Positions 44,302-53,785 of a DNA stretch of 64,000 nt are shown here, one piece after another. How positions within the stretch are numbered: position 1 is the first letter of the stretch; the number at the start of each line of letters is the position of its first letter. The notes beneath the pieces were generated by a model. That model saw only the letters and a list, made by a program, of their open reading frames with translations. It was not told the DNA's origin and ran no database searches. Both the position numbers and the translations under genes were made by a program. The DNA lies in the NCBI GenBank assembly GCA_025361625.1, contig JANYKL010000145.1:1-64000 (forward strand), in the 5' to 3' direction. The DNA comes from Acidobacteriaceae bacterium (GTDB lineage Bacteria > Acidobacteriota > Terriglobia > Terriglobales > Acidobacteriaceae).

Positions 44302-45849
44302 TCACCGACTCGCGCGTTCCTGCAAGGAAACAGTGACGGCGCGCAGCATGTCGCCGGTTGGAGCGGGCTTGCCCGTCCAAATTTCGAACTGGCGGGCAGC
44401 TTGTTGTACGAACATTTCGACGCCTGGAATCACCGCGAATCCCTTGCTCCGGGCAACCCGGATGAGACGGGTTTCGACTGGGTCGTAAACCATGTCGAAT
44501 ACGACTTTGGCTTGAATCTCGTCATCCTTAAGCGGGCAGTCTTTGGAATTTCCCATTCCGACTGGAGTGGCGTTCACAATGACGTCGAATGCCGTTTTCT
44601 TCAGGTCCGCGCGCTTGATGCTGTGCGCTTTCGCCTGCCGGGCTAACTTTTGGCCCGACGCGGCAGTCCGGTTTAGAATCCACACTTCTGCACCCCGCTC
44701 ACTGAGCCCGAAAACCGCAGCGCGTGCTGCACCTCCGGCGCCTAGCACCAGAATTTTGGCCTTGTCGATGGTGAGTCGCTGCTCCAATGGCCGAACCACA
44801 CCCGAGACATCCGTATTAAAGCCGTATAGCTTGCCATTCTGCCCACGGACGACCGTATTGCAGGCCCCAGTCTTTGCCGTGTGGGCGTCGGTGTTGTCGA
44901 GGTGCTCAAGAATCGCCTGTTTATAGGGCATAGTAACGCTGAGGCCGTGCAGCGGAATGTCGCGGATGCAATTGATCAGATCTCTCAGCGTCCTGGCGTG
45001 CAGCGGAAGGTAAACCGCGTTGACGCTCTCGCGCCGCATCGCCGTGTTCATGATCACCGGAGAAAGAGAATGCTCAACCGGATCGCCAGCGACGCCGTAG
45101 ACGCGAGTGGCCGCGTCAACCTGCTCAATTCGATAGATGGATCGGAGGTCTCGTGCGCTAATCTGGCCTGGCGCCGTCTTCTGCAGCGGGCTCACCGCAC
45201 CGAAGGTGAAGATGCTCCCGGAACGCACGCTAAGCACCCGGCTGATAATCCCTTGCTCGCCCATGCACAGGCCAACTAGCGAATACTTGTCGCTGTTCGC
45301 CTGCAGAAACTTCATCATTGTGACGTTGTCGGAAAGGGTGGTTGCGGTCGTGACTACCTTGTAAAAGTCGGCGGGAACCTCCAACATGCTTGCAAGAGTG
45401 TCTTCAAGTTTGCGGGTGGCCTTGAAGTCATGCGACGAGATCAACAGTCGCCCGTGGCTTCGAAGGCGCGCTACTGCGTCCACCTTAGACTTCGAAGCAC
45501 TTTGAATTTCCAGATCCACAATTTGACAGCCGGCTGCGATGGCCTTCGTCAAGACTTCGAGCTGCGATGCCATCGAGCCTTTGAACTTCCCCCCATTCTC
45601 GCTTCGGCGGCAGGTCCCGATCGCGGTCACGTAATGGTGGGTCTCGAGAAAAGCTTTGATTTTGTTGAGCGCAGCTAGGGGCTGTTTCAGATAATCCAGC
45701 CGAAACTCCATGAAAGGGTTTTCCTGGGCCATTGACTCGGCCGCTTCCAGCATGTCGTCGACGGTATCCCCGCTTAAGGCCAGACAGACCTTGGGCAGTC
45801 GCGTGGAAAGCAGGAACGGAGTGACAGTGGACGGCGAAGACAGGGCCAT
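44302..45849 (-). CDS. aroDE: Bifunctional 3-dehydroquinate dehydratase / shikimate dehydrogenase
   Basis: Two consecutive shikimate-pathway enzymes in one 515-residue chain. Residues about 18-240 are a type I dehydroquinase with His140 (ISSHDF) and the Schiff-base Lys164 (FYKVVTTA). Residues about 248-515 are shikimate dehydrogenase with VAGDPVEHSLSPVIMN, Lys310 (VTMPYK), Asp347 (GFNTD) and the NADP loop VLGAGGAARAAVFGL. The same domain order occurs in plants and chlamydiae. Fusion probably channels 3-dehydroshikimate. Confidence 0.95.
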   Translation of the reverse strand: MALSSPSTVTPFLLSTRLPKVCLALSGDTVDDMLEAAESMAQENPFMEFRLDYLKQPLAALNKIKAFLETHHYVTAIGTCRRSENGGKFKGSMASQLEVLTKAIAAGCQIVDLEIQSASKSKVDAVARLRSHGRLLISSHDFKATRKLEDTLASMLEVPADFYKVVTTATTLSDNVTMMKFLQANSDKYSLVGLCMGEQGIISRVLSVRSGSIFTFGAVSPLQKTAPGQISARDLRSIYRIEQVDAATRVYGVAGDPVEHSLSPVIMNTAMRRESVNAVYLPLHARTLRDLINCIRDIPLHGLSVTMPYKQAILEHLDNTDAHTAKTGACNTVVRGQNGKLYGFNTDVSGVVRPLEQRLTIDKAKILVLGAGGAARAAVFGLSERGAEVWILNRTAASGQKLARQAKAHSIKRADLKKTAFDVIVNATPVGMGNSKDCPLKDDEIQAKVVFDMVYDPVETRLIRVARSKGFAVIPGVEMFVQQAARQFEIWTGKPAPTGDMLRAVTVSLQERASR

Positions 45850-46075
45850 TTGTTTTCAACGACGGCGCGATATTACAGGGGAGTCCGCGCAGATGCAAGA
45901 AACAAGGCTGAAAACACTAGCAACTGCGCCCGTGAAAGCCGTCTGCGGCTAACAGGCTTGACACCCTCGTAACCTTGACCCCGTGTTACGCGCTTGCTAC
46001 TTTTCGGTTGTAACCCTTGTCCTCCTAGAGAGATAGCTAGGGAAGACCCGGGGAAAGGGAAAGGGCGGAGGTAAG

Positions 46076-47032
46076 ATGAAGAAAACAGGACTGTTAATTT
46101 TATTGATGGCTACGATTGGATGGGCCCAGCAGTCGACAATGGTGGCCACTCCAGACGCATCGGGGATCATTAATACTTCCGTGAACGTGCCCTTTGTACG
46201 TTTCCAGACGCCGACCGCGGCAGACATTTATTGCGCTGGATTTCTTACTAAAGAACGCATTCCCAAAATGAACTATGTCAATGGGGGGTTGAATACCCCG
46301 AATTCTACCAAGTTCGAAATCGGCGAATTGATCTATTTGAATGGCAAAAACTACCAGCCCGGTCAACTCTACTCCATCGTCCGCGACGTTAAGGACATGA
46401 ACGAGTACGAGCTTTACACAGGCCAGCGAAAATTATTGGCGGCCTCAGGCCAGCCGTACGAAGAAATCGGCCGCGTTCGCGTCCTCGACATTCGTAGCCG
46501 TAGCGCAGTCGCACAGGTGGAATACAGTTGCGACCCTATCAACCCTGGCGACATCGCCGTGCCTTTCGTGGAGCGATCGCCAATCGCGTTCCGCTCTCCA
46601 ACTCACTTTGATCGCTTTGCCCCAGCGAACGGAAAGCTGAGCGGGCGTATTCTGCTCGGTAAAGACTTCAGTGGATTCATGGCCACCGGAATGAAGCTTT
46701 ACATGAACATGGGCTCAAATCAGGGAGTGAAGGTTGGCGACTATTTCAAGGTGGTACGCTCCTACACCGCGACCCTGAACAATCCTGTAGATTCGCTCTC
46801 CTTCAAGGCTTCAACTTCGGAAGATACTCAATTGCATCCGCCAAGTTTTGAAGCGAAACGATTTACCCGAACGAGCGGACCCGATATTCATGTTAGCGAT
46901 CTGCCACGACGCGCGATCGGTGAGGTCGTCGTACTCAACGTAACTCCAACCTCATCGTCGGCGATGGTTGTGTTCGCGCTGGAAGACGTATATGCCGGGG
47001 ACATGGTCGAACTCGACGAGCAGCAGCAGTAA
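46076..47032 (+). CDS. Secreted protein of unknown function with FlgT-C-like segments
   Basis: Not recognised as a named family. The 318-residue product starts with a signal peptide (KKTGLLILLMATIGWAQ) and the ATG has a strong GGAGGTAAG site. The middle holds CAGFLTKERIPKMNYVNGG and NGKNYQPGQLYSIVRDV. Two later stretches, GSNQGVKVGDYFKVVRSY and ALEDVYAGDMVEL, resemble the small beta units of FlgT-C-like domains. Stand-alone gene followed by a strong terminator. A periplasmic or surface role is inferred from the signal peptide only. Confidence 0.75.
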   Translation: MKKTGLLILLMATIGWAQQSTMVATPDASGIINTSVNVPFVRFQTPTAADIYCAGFLTKERIPKMNYVNGGLNTPNSTKFEIGELIYLNGKNYQPGQLYSIVRDVKDMNEYELYTGQRKLLAASGQPYEEIGRVRVLDIRSRSAVAQVEYSCDPINPGDIAVPFVERSPIAFRSPTHFDRFAPANGKLSGRILLGKDFSGFMATGMKLYMNMGSNQGVKVGDYFKVVRSYTATLNNPVDSLSFKASTSEDTQLHPPSFEAKRFTRTSGPDIHVSDLPRRAIGEVVVLNVTPTSSSAMVVFALEDVYAGDMVELDEQQQ

Positions 47033-47050
47033 GGAAACAACGGATTTAAG

Positions 47051-47080
47051 AAAAAGGGAAGAGAAATCTTCCCCTTTTTT
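47051..47080. terminator. Intrinsic terminator, usable on both strands
   Basis: GGGAAGA (47056-47062) pairs with TCTTCCC (47067-47073) around a GAAA tetraloop. A run of A lies on the left (47051-47055) and six T residues on the right (47075-47080). It ends the secreted-protein gene 18 bp after its stop and could also stop minus-strand transcripts from the AMMECR1 gene. Confidence 0.9.
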
Positions 47081-47082
47081 GT

Positions 47083-47407
47083 CGTCAAAAAATGGCATGA
47101 AGCGATCTGTCACCCTGAAGTGATGTAGCCGAGAAGAACATCGTGCGGCGCCAGGAGCGTCCCTCATCAACCAGCAAGAGGGCGTGAGTCGAAATGCAAG
47201 TTCAGCGGAAGAAACGGATCGCCGGACTGCCAGGTATGATCGCGCTCGCACTGAGATTGACCACAACAATCACCATCAATTCCATAACTGCTCCCAGCGC
47301 GGCGTGAACTGCCAACGTGAGCGCCTAGCTTACAATCGCAACGCTAACGAGCCAGCAGACTTAAATTAAAACTTTAAACTGAACCATTGGATCGGCGGGG
47401 AGGAACG
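47083..47407. other. Gene-less convergent intergenic stretch
   Basis: About 325 bp between the terminator and the AMMECR1 stop codon. No gene or RNA is apparent; short open frames lack ribosome sites. The segment around 47107-47145 (CTGTCACCCTGAAGTGATGTAG...) looks like a decayed copy of a short interspersed sequence, but no second copy was found in the window. Confidence 0.4.
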
Positions 47408-48037
47408 TCAACGAGCATTGAGATTTGAATCGCCAAAAACTTCGGCCGTGAATGATTCGATCGCAGTGCGACGCCACGCATCCAGAGGCAAGTTGGCCTT
47501 GCGGCAAGTCTCTTCGAGAAATGTTTGCCGATCCCAGCCATTTTCTACTGGAACCTGCGGCAGCAAGAGCCCACGCCGCGATCCATCCGAAATTAACAAG
47601 CCGTGAACCCCGACCACAATTTCTTCCGCCCGGATCGGCCGAAGCGGAGATAAAACACTGAGTGAAACTTCAAGTTCTCGAGCCTCGTCGTTATTCACCG
47701 GCGAAAAGCGGGGGTCGTTGAAAGCAGCCGCTAATGCGGTCTCTGAGACCGCCCGAAATAGAGGAGCCACGGGCAAGGCGTAGCCCACGCATCCTCGCAG
47801 CTGACCGTGAAGATAAAGCGTCGAGAAAACGCCGCGAGCCTCTTCCAACCATTTTTCTTCGCGTGGAATTTCTGGCGAAGGCTCAAGCGCCAGTTTTGAA
47901 AGGATGACTTGATGGGCTAGCGCGAGCAACAGCCGGCGCTGTTCTGGCAGGTAAACATTTACAGAAAAATCGGACGCAGCAGACGCTGCCGGAGGCGGAT
48001 CAGCCTTTTCGTTAGGCTTTTCAAACAGCCTGGACAT
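47408..48037 (-). CDS. AMMECR1-domain protein (AmmeMemoRadiSam system protein A)
   Basis: A 209-residue AMMECR1-fold protein with the family hallmark LRGCVGY (within HGQLRGCVGYALPV), RFSPVNNDEARELEVSLSVLSPLRPI and GLLLPQVPVENGWDRQTFLEETCRKA. In many bacteria and archaea it is grouped with a Memo-like protein and a radical-SAM enzyme; neither partner is in this window. Function is unknown. The ATG has a GGAG site and lies 17 bases inside the end of pgsA, so translation is coupled. Confidence 0.9.
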   Translation of the reverse strand: MSRLFEKPNEKADPPPAASAASDFSVNVYLPEQRRLLLALAHQVILSKLALEPSPEIPREEKWLEEARGVFSTLYLHGQLRGCVGYALPVAPLFRAVSETALAAAFNDPRFSPVNNDEARELEVSLSVLSPLRPIRAEEIVVGVHGLLISDGSRRGLLLPQVPVENGWDRQTFLEETCRKANLPLDAWRRTAIESFTAEVFGDSNLNAR

Positions 48038-48674
48038 TGCTTTTTCTCCGCCTGGCTAGCACGAAGGATCGCTTCCGTCGTTTTTCCGACTTGCGGTCGA
48101 TCCTCGCCCAGAAGGCGACGAAGTAGTCGAGGGCCGAGACCAGCGAGAGTAAAACCATGAACCAGATAGCGAGCAGCGCGATCCAGTAGACGGGAAAGAT
48201 ATAGAGAGGCCCAAGGGGCCACTCGTGCCATCTCCGCGCGAGAATCACCGCTACGACGGAGATGATCTGTACCAGCATCTTGAACTTGCCGAGCTCGCTC
48301 GCCTGGATGGTGAACCCTTCAGACGCCGCGATTGATCGCAGCCCGCTTACCAGAAATTCGCGGCCGATGATGACGACGGCGATCCAGGCAGGAACCAGGG
48401 CCGGATTAAATTGCACCAGCGTCACAAACGCGGCCGCGATCAACAACTTGTCCGCCAAAGGATCGAGCAGGATGCCCATGGTCGTGATCTGCCCGCGCTT
48501 TCGCGCCAGATAGCCGTCTATGCCGTCGGTGATTGAAGCCAGGATGAAGACCGCAGAGGCTAAAATCTCGCGTTGCCCGGTGTGTTCGCTCGCGAAACGG
48601 GGCGTGCAGAGAATCCATATAAGCAACGGAATAGCGGCGATGCGGGTAAGCGTGATGGAGTTGGGGAGGTTCAC
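48021..48674 (-). CDS. pgsA: CDP-diacylglycerol-glycerol-3-phosphate 3-phosphatidyltransferase
   Basis: Membrane enzyme making phosphatidylglycerol phosphate, the first committed step to phosphatidylglycerol and cardiolipin. The 217-residue protein has the CDP-alcohol phosphotransferase motif in DGIDGYLARKRGQIT..GILLDPLADK, supplying the metal-binding Asp residues, and several membrane helices. A GTG start gives MNLPNSITLTRIAAIP, the usual N-terminus. Its basic C-terminal tail (RKSEKRRKRSFVLARRRK) overlaps the AMMECR1 start. Confidence 0.95.
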   Translation of the reverse strand: MNLPNSITLTRIAAIPLLIWILCTPRFASEHTGQREILASAVFILASITDGIDGYLARKRGQITTMGILLDPLADKLLIAAAFVTLVQFNPALVPAWIAVVIIGREFLVSGLRSIAASEGFTIQASELGKFKMLVQIISVVAVILARRWHEWPLGPLYIFPVYWIALLAIWFMVLLSLVSALDYFVAFWARIDRKSEKRRKRSFVLARRRKSNVQAV

Positions 48675-48812
48675 GCGGTTGTAAGCCGGGGCCGCGACAG
48701 CGGTTGCTGTGATTATCCTCTACAACTCAGGCCAAGGCAACGACAGGGTAACAGGAAGGCGAGTTCGGCCGATGCGCCGCCACGCTGCGCGGCGCATCCC
48801 GTATGCGAAGTG

Positions 48813-49127
48813 CTACTTTTGTTTCGCGATGATCTTGTCTTTAATCTTTTTGTAGGTTGCCGCCGGAACGATCTTCTTGTTCAGCAGGTCAGTTTTCTTC
48901 GCGTATGGGCGGCCATCAATAATTTTTTGCGAATAGGCTGCTCCGATACCCGGCAATGCGTCGAGTTGATCTTTCGTGGCCGAGTTAATGTCCAAAAGAT
49001 CGGAGTCCGAAGCGGTGGCAGTTGTAGTTTTCGTTGTCGTTTTCGGACTCTGCGCCACGCCCATGCCGGTAATCAGGCAGAGCGCGAATATTGAGACGAG
49101 AAGTCTCTTTAGAAACTTCTTATTCAT
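48813..49127 (-). CDS. Secreted ComEA-like helix-hairpin-helix protein
   Basis: A 104-residue exported protein with signal peptide [18 protein letters not shown], a short Thr/Ser linker and one ComEA-type helix-hairpin-helix domain ([32 protein letters not shown]). ComEA binds DNA during natural uptake, but short single-domain forms are common and not proof of competence. AGGAGGACAAGCC before the ATG is an excellent ribosome site. It is 37 bp downstream of the Ser/Ala/Lys-rich secreted gene. Confidence 0.85.
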   Translation of the reverse strand: MNKKFLKRLLVSIFALCLITGMGVAQSPKTTTKTTTATASDSDLLDINSATKDQLDALPGIGAAYSQKIIDGRPYAKKTDLLNKKIVPAATYKKIKDKIIAKQK

Positions 49128-49164
49128 GGCTTGTCCTCCTATATTGTTATTTTCTAAAAACGTT

Positions 49165-49917
49165 CTATTCCTTCTTCGCTGCTTTGAATCCGGCAGCCTG
49201 GGCTTCAGACTCCGTCATGAATTTGCCTTGTTTAGTCTTACCGTACCAGCGGCCGCTCTTGTGGTAGACGCCGGTCTCTGTGTTGACCCAAACCTTGCCG
49301 CTCGACTGCGCGGAGGCGATGTCCGAACTCGAAGCAGCAGGGCCACCTGTTTTCGAACTTCCCGAGCTTGACTTCGATGCCGCTGGCTTCGACGTTGACT
49401 TGTTCGGCGAAGCGGCTGATGTATCAGCGGGAGTACTTGACGTGCTCGCTGAAGATTTTGCCCCTGGAGCGGAAGAACTCGACGAAGCAGTGCTGTCTGA
49501 AGAAGCGGCAGCTGCATCTTTCTTGCTCTTGCGAGATTGCTTCGTGGTCGCAGTCGTGTCAGTAGAAGCCGTTTTGTCGGACGCGGAAGCCGAGCTGCCA
49601 GACGAAGCGTCTGCCGCAGGCTTCGTTCTCTTGTCAGATTTCTTCGTGCTGCTTGCTTCGGAGCTGGTGGATTTGTCGCCGGTAGCCGCCTTCTTGTCGG
49701 TTGCGGAAGCGTCAGTATTCGCCTCAGCCGCTTTTCTGTCAGCCGCCGCCTTTTCTTTCTTGGCTCTTCTCTTCGACTTCTTGGCGTCGCTGGAATCGGT
49801 CGTTGTGTCGGTTCCGGTGGTGGAGGTTGACTGCGTGAATGCAGGCGCGCTGAAGATCGCGAGAGTGAGTGAGAGAGCGAACATCCACAGAGTAATCTTG
49901 CTTTGGAGACGATTCAT
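49165..49917 (-). CDS. Secreted low-complexity Ser/Ala/Lys-rich protein with conserved C-terminal motif
   Basis: A 250-residue exported protein. After the signal peptide ([20 protein letters not shown]) lie about 170 residues almost entirely of Ser, Ala, Thr, Lys and Asp, probably disordered. The last 45 residues form a compact element: [18 protein letters not shown] followed by [18 protein letters not shown]. This short aromatic/Gly element looks like the true domain, with the rest a linker. The ATG at 49917 follows GAGGAAAA. It probably forms an operon with the ComEA-like gene. Function unknown. Confidence 0.8.
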   Translation of the reverse strand: MNRLQSKITLWMFALSLTLAIFSAPAFTQSTSTTGTDTTTDSSDAKKSKRRAKKEKAAADRKAAEANTDASATDKKAATGDKSTSSEASSTKKSDKRTKPAADASSGSSASASDKTASTDTTATTKQSRKSKKDAAAASSDSTASSSSSAPGAKSSASTSSTPADTSAASPNKSTSKPAASKSSSGSSKTGGPAASSSDIASAQSSGKVWVNTETGVYHKSGRWYGKTKQGKFMTESEAQAAGFKAAKKE

Positions 49918-50087
49918 TTTTCCTCGTAAGTTTCTGAGAGGCACTAGGCCTCAAGTTAACTACTGGGCCTGTCAACCCAATCAGGTTTTTGTTTCGTTTG
50001 AATGGATACACCCTGACGATCCAACGGTCAATCAGGTTGAGGCGAAAATCTTGCAATGTACTTCGCCTCACCCCGATTACGCTCTAT

Positions 50088-51353
50088 TTATGCATAAATT
50101 CCGCGCTGCCGAATGGTGTAAGCGACGCGGTCAATCGCCAGCATGTAAGCGGCGATCCGGTTGTTTACCGCATGCGTCTCTGCATAGCGCACTACATCGT
50201 CGAAGGCGGTGACCATGATGTCGCCCAGGTGCTCGTTGACAACCGCCTCTTTCCAGAAATAGCCTTGACGATCCTGTACCCACTCGAAGTAAGAAGTCGT
50301 TACTCCCCCTGCGTTCGCGAGGATATCCGGAATAACGAAAACTCCTTTTTCGGCAAGAATGTCGTCGGCAGCCGCTGTCGTCGGCCCGTTGGCTCCCTCT
50401 GCGAGAATCTTGCACTTCACGCGATCCGCATTTTGGCTGGTAATCTGATTCTCAGTCGCGGCCGGAATCAGAATGTCGCAATCTTGAAGCAACAACTCCG
50501 CGGGATCGTGCCTGTCAGCTTCCGGAAAGCCGTGAATAGTTCCCTGCCGCTCGCGGTATTCCGAGAGCGCCTCCAAATTGATGCCCTTAGAGTTGTATAA
50601 CCCTCCTCCAACTTCGACGATTCCAATTACCTGATATCCAGCCTTCGCCATGAGCCGTGCGGCATTCGAGCCCACATTCCCGAAGCCCTGAATAATTACG
50701 CGGGTGGTGTTTCTATCCAGGCCCAGCTTCTTAATCGCTTGATCGCAGACCATCAAAACACCGCGGCCAGTCGCCTCGCGGCGTCCGCGGGAGCCGCCAA
50801 TATTGATCGGTTTGCCCGTGACCACAGCGGTGACTGTCTGCCGGGCATGCATGGAATACGTGTCCATAATCCACGCCATAGTCTGCTCGTTGGTGTTTAC
50901 GTCCGGGGCGGGAACATCTTTTTCAGGCCCGATAAAGTCGAAGAGTTCTGCGGTATAGCGCCGAGTCATGCGTTCAAGTTCACCTTGCGACATCTTGTGC
51001 GGGTCGCAAATGATTCCGCCTTTCGCGCCGCCAAAAGGGATATTTACGACCGCGCATTTCCAGGTCATCCAGCTGGCCAGAGCCCGGATTTCGTCCAGAT
51101 TTACGTCGGGCGCATACCTTAACCCGCCCTTGGCGGGGCCGCGCGCGATGGAGTGCTGCACGCGGAACCCGGTAAATACTTCGAGGTGGCCATCATCCAT
51201 CATTACCGGAATGTGGACGATAATTTCGCGGCTTGGGGACTGAAGAATGTTCCATAAGCCCTCGTCCAAATTCAACTTTTTTGCCGCCAAGTCGAAGCGG
51301 GCAGCCTGCGCCTTCCAAGGATTAGTTTCCTGCTCAAGATCGATGGTCTTCAT
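50088..51353 (-). CDS. gdhA: Glu/Leu/Phe/Val-type glutamate dehydrogenase
   Basis: Interconverts glutamate and 2-oxoglutarate plus ammonia. The 421-residue protein has [17 protein letters not shown], the active-site lysine region [33 protein letters not shown], and the NAD(P) loop [17 protein letters not shown]. The hexameric ~420-residue class fits. The ATG at 51353 has GGAGA 5 bases upstream; an earlier start five codons up is less likely. A branched-chain amino acid preference cannot be excluded. Confidence 0.93.
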   Translation of the reverse strand: MKTIDLEQETNPWKAQAARFDLAAKKLNLDEGLWNILQSPSREIIVHIPVMMDDGHLEVFTGFRVQHSIARGPAKGGLRYAPDVNLDEIRALASWMTWKCAVVNIPFGGAKGGIICDPHKMSQGELERMTRRYTAELFDFIGPEKDVPAPDVNTNEQTMAWIMDTYSMHARQTVTAVVTGKPINIGGSRGRREATGRGVLMVCDQAIKKLGLDRNTTRVIIQGFGNVGSNAARLMAKAGYQVIGIVEVGGGLYNSKGINLEALSEYRERQGTIHGFPEADRHDPAELLLQDCDILIPAATENQITSQNADRVKCKILAEGANGPTTAAADDILAEKGVFVIPDILANAGGVTTSYFEWVQDRQGYFWKEAVVNEHLGDIMVTAFDDVVRYAETHAVNNRIAAYMLAIDRVAYTIRQRGIYA

Positions 51354-51534
51354 GGAGTCTCCGCACAACCTGTCGCATTATGACGATAACGATAACTACC
51401 CTAAATTCAAGAAGAAGCCTCGCAAAGTATATGGGTGCCCCCGAGGCAAGGCAAGCGTGGGAGGGACGGCAAGATGTTAACTTATAACGACCTGCCGTGC
51501 GCTTGGGTTTTGGCTGACGCATAATTTTTGAAAA

Positions 51535-53070
51535 ATGATTCGACCTGACTACAAAGAATTCGCCCGGCTGGCGAAGAACGCCACGCTCGTCCCGGTCGTC
51601 AAATCGATTCCGGCCGACTTGCTGACACCAGTGTCGGCATTCCTCGCCGTAGCTGATGGAGAGCCGGAGGCGTTCCTTCTGGAGTCCGTCGAGGGCGGAG
51701 AAAAAATTGGCCGTTACACTTTTCTCGGAGTGCGTCCTTTTTTGCGGTTGGAGTCGCGAGACGACGCGATTACGATCACGCGCGGCCGCCATGCTGAGCG
51801 ACGCTCGGGAAATATCTTTCATGTAATTCAGGAACTTTTGCAGCAGCACCGTCCGGCAGCGGTTGAAGGCTTGCCCCCATTCACGGCCGGAGCGGTCGGG
51901 TACTGCGCTTACGATATCGTCCGACGGCTCGAAAAAATCGGGCAACACGCCAAGGACGATCTCGACGTCCCCGATTGCGTGCTCATGTTCTTCGATCGGG
52001 TTCTTGCTTTCGATCACCTTCGCCACCAGATCGACATTGTCGCGTCGGCTGACGTTTCGCGCGAGTCCACCAGGGCAGCTTACGACCGCGCCGTAAGAGA
52101 TATTGCGCGCATCGAGAAAAGGCTCGCTGGAGGGTGGAAGTCGGCGCATTGGAGAAATCCGCTCGCCAACAAACAAAAACATTCGAAGTTGAGAGTTATA
52201 GCGCGCACTCCGAAGCGCAAATTTCTCGACAATGTGATTCGTGCCAAAGAATACATTGCCGCCGGAGACATCTTTCAGGTGGTCCTATCGCAGCGGTGGG
52301 ATTTCGAACCCGGGGTTGCTCCTCTCGACTTGTATCGCGCACTAAGAACGGTGAATCCTTCGCCCTATATGTATTTCTTGCGATTCGGTGTAGGAGCGAA
52401 ATCGAGCATGAAAAGCGGCAAGCCAAGCACGGAGATCATGCACGTTCTAGGTTCGTCACCGGAAATGCTGGTGCGTGCCTCGAACGCAGGGCAGAAATTG
52501 GAGTATCGCCCCATCGCCGGAACCCATCCACGGGGCCGCGATGAGGCTGAAGACGCGGCCCTCGAAAAGAAAATGGTTTCGGATGAGAAAGAGCGAGCCG
52601 AGCACGTCATGCTCGTCGATCTTGGACGCAACGATCTCGGCCGCGTCAGCGTGTATGGTTCGGTGAAAGTTCGTAACTTGATGTTCGTCGAACGTTACTC
52701 GCATGTGATGCATCTGGTATCCGCTCTTGAGGGCCGACTGCGCCCAGAACTCAATGCCATGGATGCTTTTGCTGCCTGCTTTCCCGCCGGAACGCTTAGC
52801 GGCGCCCCGAAAGTTCGGGCCATGCAAATTATCGAGGAACTCGAGCCCACCCGTCGCGGCGTTTACGGCGGATCGGTTCTATATGCCGATTTCGCGGGCA
52901 ATCTCGACTCCTGCATTGCCATCCGAACTTTATTGATGAAGGGAAAAAAAGCTTACCTGCAAGCAGGTGCCGGGATCGTTGCAGATTCAGATCCGCAACG
53001 TGAATTCGAAGAGACAGAAAACAAAGCGCGAGGCGTGCTGCGGGCGGTGGAGAAGGCCAGGCAACTATAG
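51535..53070 (+). CDS. trpE: Anthranilate synthase component I
   Basis: Converts chorismate to anthranilate with ammonia supplied by TrpG. The 511-residue protein has the N-terminal LLESVEGGEKIGRYTFLG segment that forms the tryptophan feedback site, and the chorismate-binding domain with PSPYMYFLRFG, GSSPEMLVR, PIAGTHPRGRD and FPAGTLSGAPKVRAMQIIEELEP. This favours TrpE over PabB. It converges on trpG, with the two stop codons 15 bp apart, instead of forming the usual operon. Confidence 0.93.
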   Translation: MIRPDYKEFARLAKNATLVPVVKSIPADLLTPVSAFLAVADGEPEAFLLESVEGGEKIGRYTFLGVRPFLRLESRDDAITITRGRHAERRSGNIFHVIQELLQQHRPAAVEGLPPFTAGAVGYCAYDIVRRLEKIGQHAKDDLDVPDCVLMFFDRVLAFDHLRHQIDIVASADVSRESTRAAYDRAVRDIARIEKRLAGGWKSAHWRNPLANKQKHSKLRVIARTPKRKFLDNVIRAKEYIAAGDIFQVVLSQRWDFEPGVAPLDLYRALRTVNPSPYMYFLRFGVGAKSSMKSGKPSTEIMHVLGSSPEMLVRASNAGQKLEYRPIAGTHPRGRDEAEDAALEKKMVSDEKERAEHVMLVDLGRNDLGRVSVYGSVKVRNLMFVERYSHVMHLVSALEGRLRPELNAMDAFAACFPAGTLSGAPKVRAMQIIEELEPTRRGVYGGSVLYADFAGNLDSCIAIRTLLMKGKKAYLQAGAGIVADSDPQREFEETENKARGVLRAVEKARQL

Positions 53071-53085
53071 CCGCCAAGAAATTTC

Positions 53086-53661
53086 TTACATTCGAGTGAA
53101 GTTTGCTATCAGTTTTTTTCCCTCGTCCGTAAGCACGCTCTCGGGATGAAACTGCACGCCCTCGACAGGGAATTTCTTGTGTCGCAATCCCATAATGACG
53201 CGCGTGCCGTCTTTGTCGAATGTCCACGCGCTCACCTCTAGGTCGGCAGGCAGATTCGTTTCGGAAACAATCAACGAGTGGTAGCGCGTGGCCGTCATTG
53301 GAGAACTCAGTTCACGGAATATTGTCTTGTTGTCGTGCTCAACCTGACTCGTCTTGCCGTGCATCAAATTCCTGGCGCGGATGACGTCCCCGCCAAAAGC
53401 CGCGCCAATAGCCTGATGGCCGAGACATACCCCTAGTATCGGAAGCTTGCCGGCAAAATGACGAATCACTTCCACGCTGATGCCCGCTTCCTGAGGAGTA
53501 CAAGGCCCCGGCGAAACAAGAATGCGTTCTGGCCGCATCTTTTCGATCTCCGCGACAGTCACTTCGTTGTTGCGGCGAATCTCAACCTGCCTACCCATCT
53601 CGCCCAGATACTGCACGAGGTTGTAAGTGAAGGAGTCGTAATTGTCGAGGACGAAAACCAC
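53086..53661 (-). CDS. trpG: Anthranilate/aminodeoxychorismate synthase glutamine amidotransferase
   Basis: Glutaminase subunit feeding ammonia to TrpE, and in many bacteria also to PabB. The 191-residue protein opens MVFVLDNYDSFTYNLVQYLG and has the nucleophile Cys79 in LGVCLGHQAIG and the triad residues His172 and Glu174 in FHPESVLT. It lies on the opposite strand to trpE, so the two cannot share a promoter and may be balanced differently. Dual use with folate synthesis is possible. Confidence 0.93.
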   Translation of the reverse strand: MVFVLDNYDSFTYNLVQYLGEMGRQVEIRRNNEVTVAEIEKMRPERILVSPGPCTPQEAGISVEVIRHFAGKLPILGVCLGHQAIGAAFGGDVIRARNLMHGKTSQVEHDNKTIFRELSSPMTATRYHSLIVSETNLPADLEVSAWTFDKDGTRVIMGLRHKKFPVEGVQFHPESVLTDEGKKLIANFTRM

Positions 53662-53701
53662 AAAATAATAGTAGCCGCGATGCCGATGATTTTACGAAGA
53701 G

Positions 53702-53785
53702 TTATTGCCCGACCGCAAAACGCAGATACATCGCTTGCCCAATGTGATGGTCCAAGTGCGAGGCGCATACCAGCGAGCATCTCTA
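53702..53785 (-). pseudogene. Possible remnant of a DinB-like gene 3' end
   Basis: On the minus strand a 26-codon stretch following an in-frame TAG reads like the last helix of a DinB/YfiT-type protein (SHLDHHIGQAMYLRF) and ends in TAA at 53702. No matching upstream coding sequence is visible in the 100 bp available before the next gene. The resemblance is short, so this is tentative. Confidence 0.25.

Noticed and set aside
47184..47369. Plus-strand 61-codon open frame in the intergenic gap
   Set aside because: Composition is Asn/Arg/His-rich without a fold pattern or ribosome site; likely chance.
50039..50069. GAGGCGAA/TTCGCCTC inverted repeat after gdhA
   Set aside because: A 15-base loop and no T-run; too weak to call a terminator.
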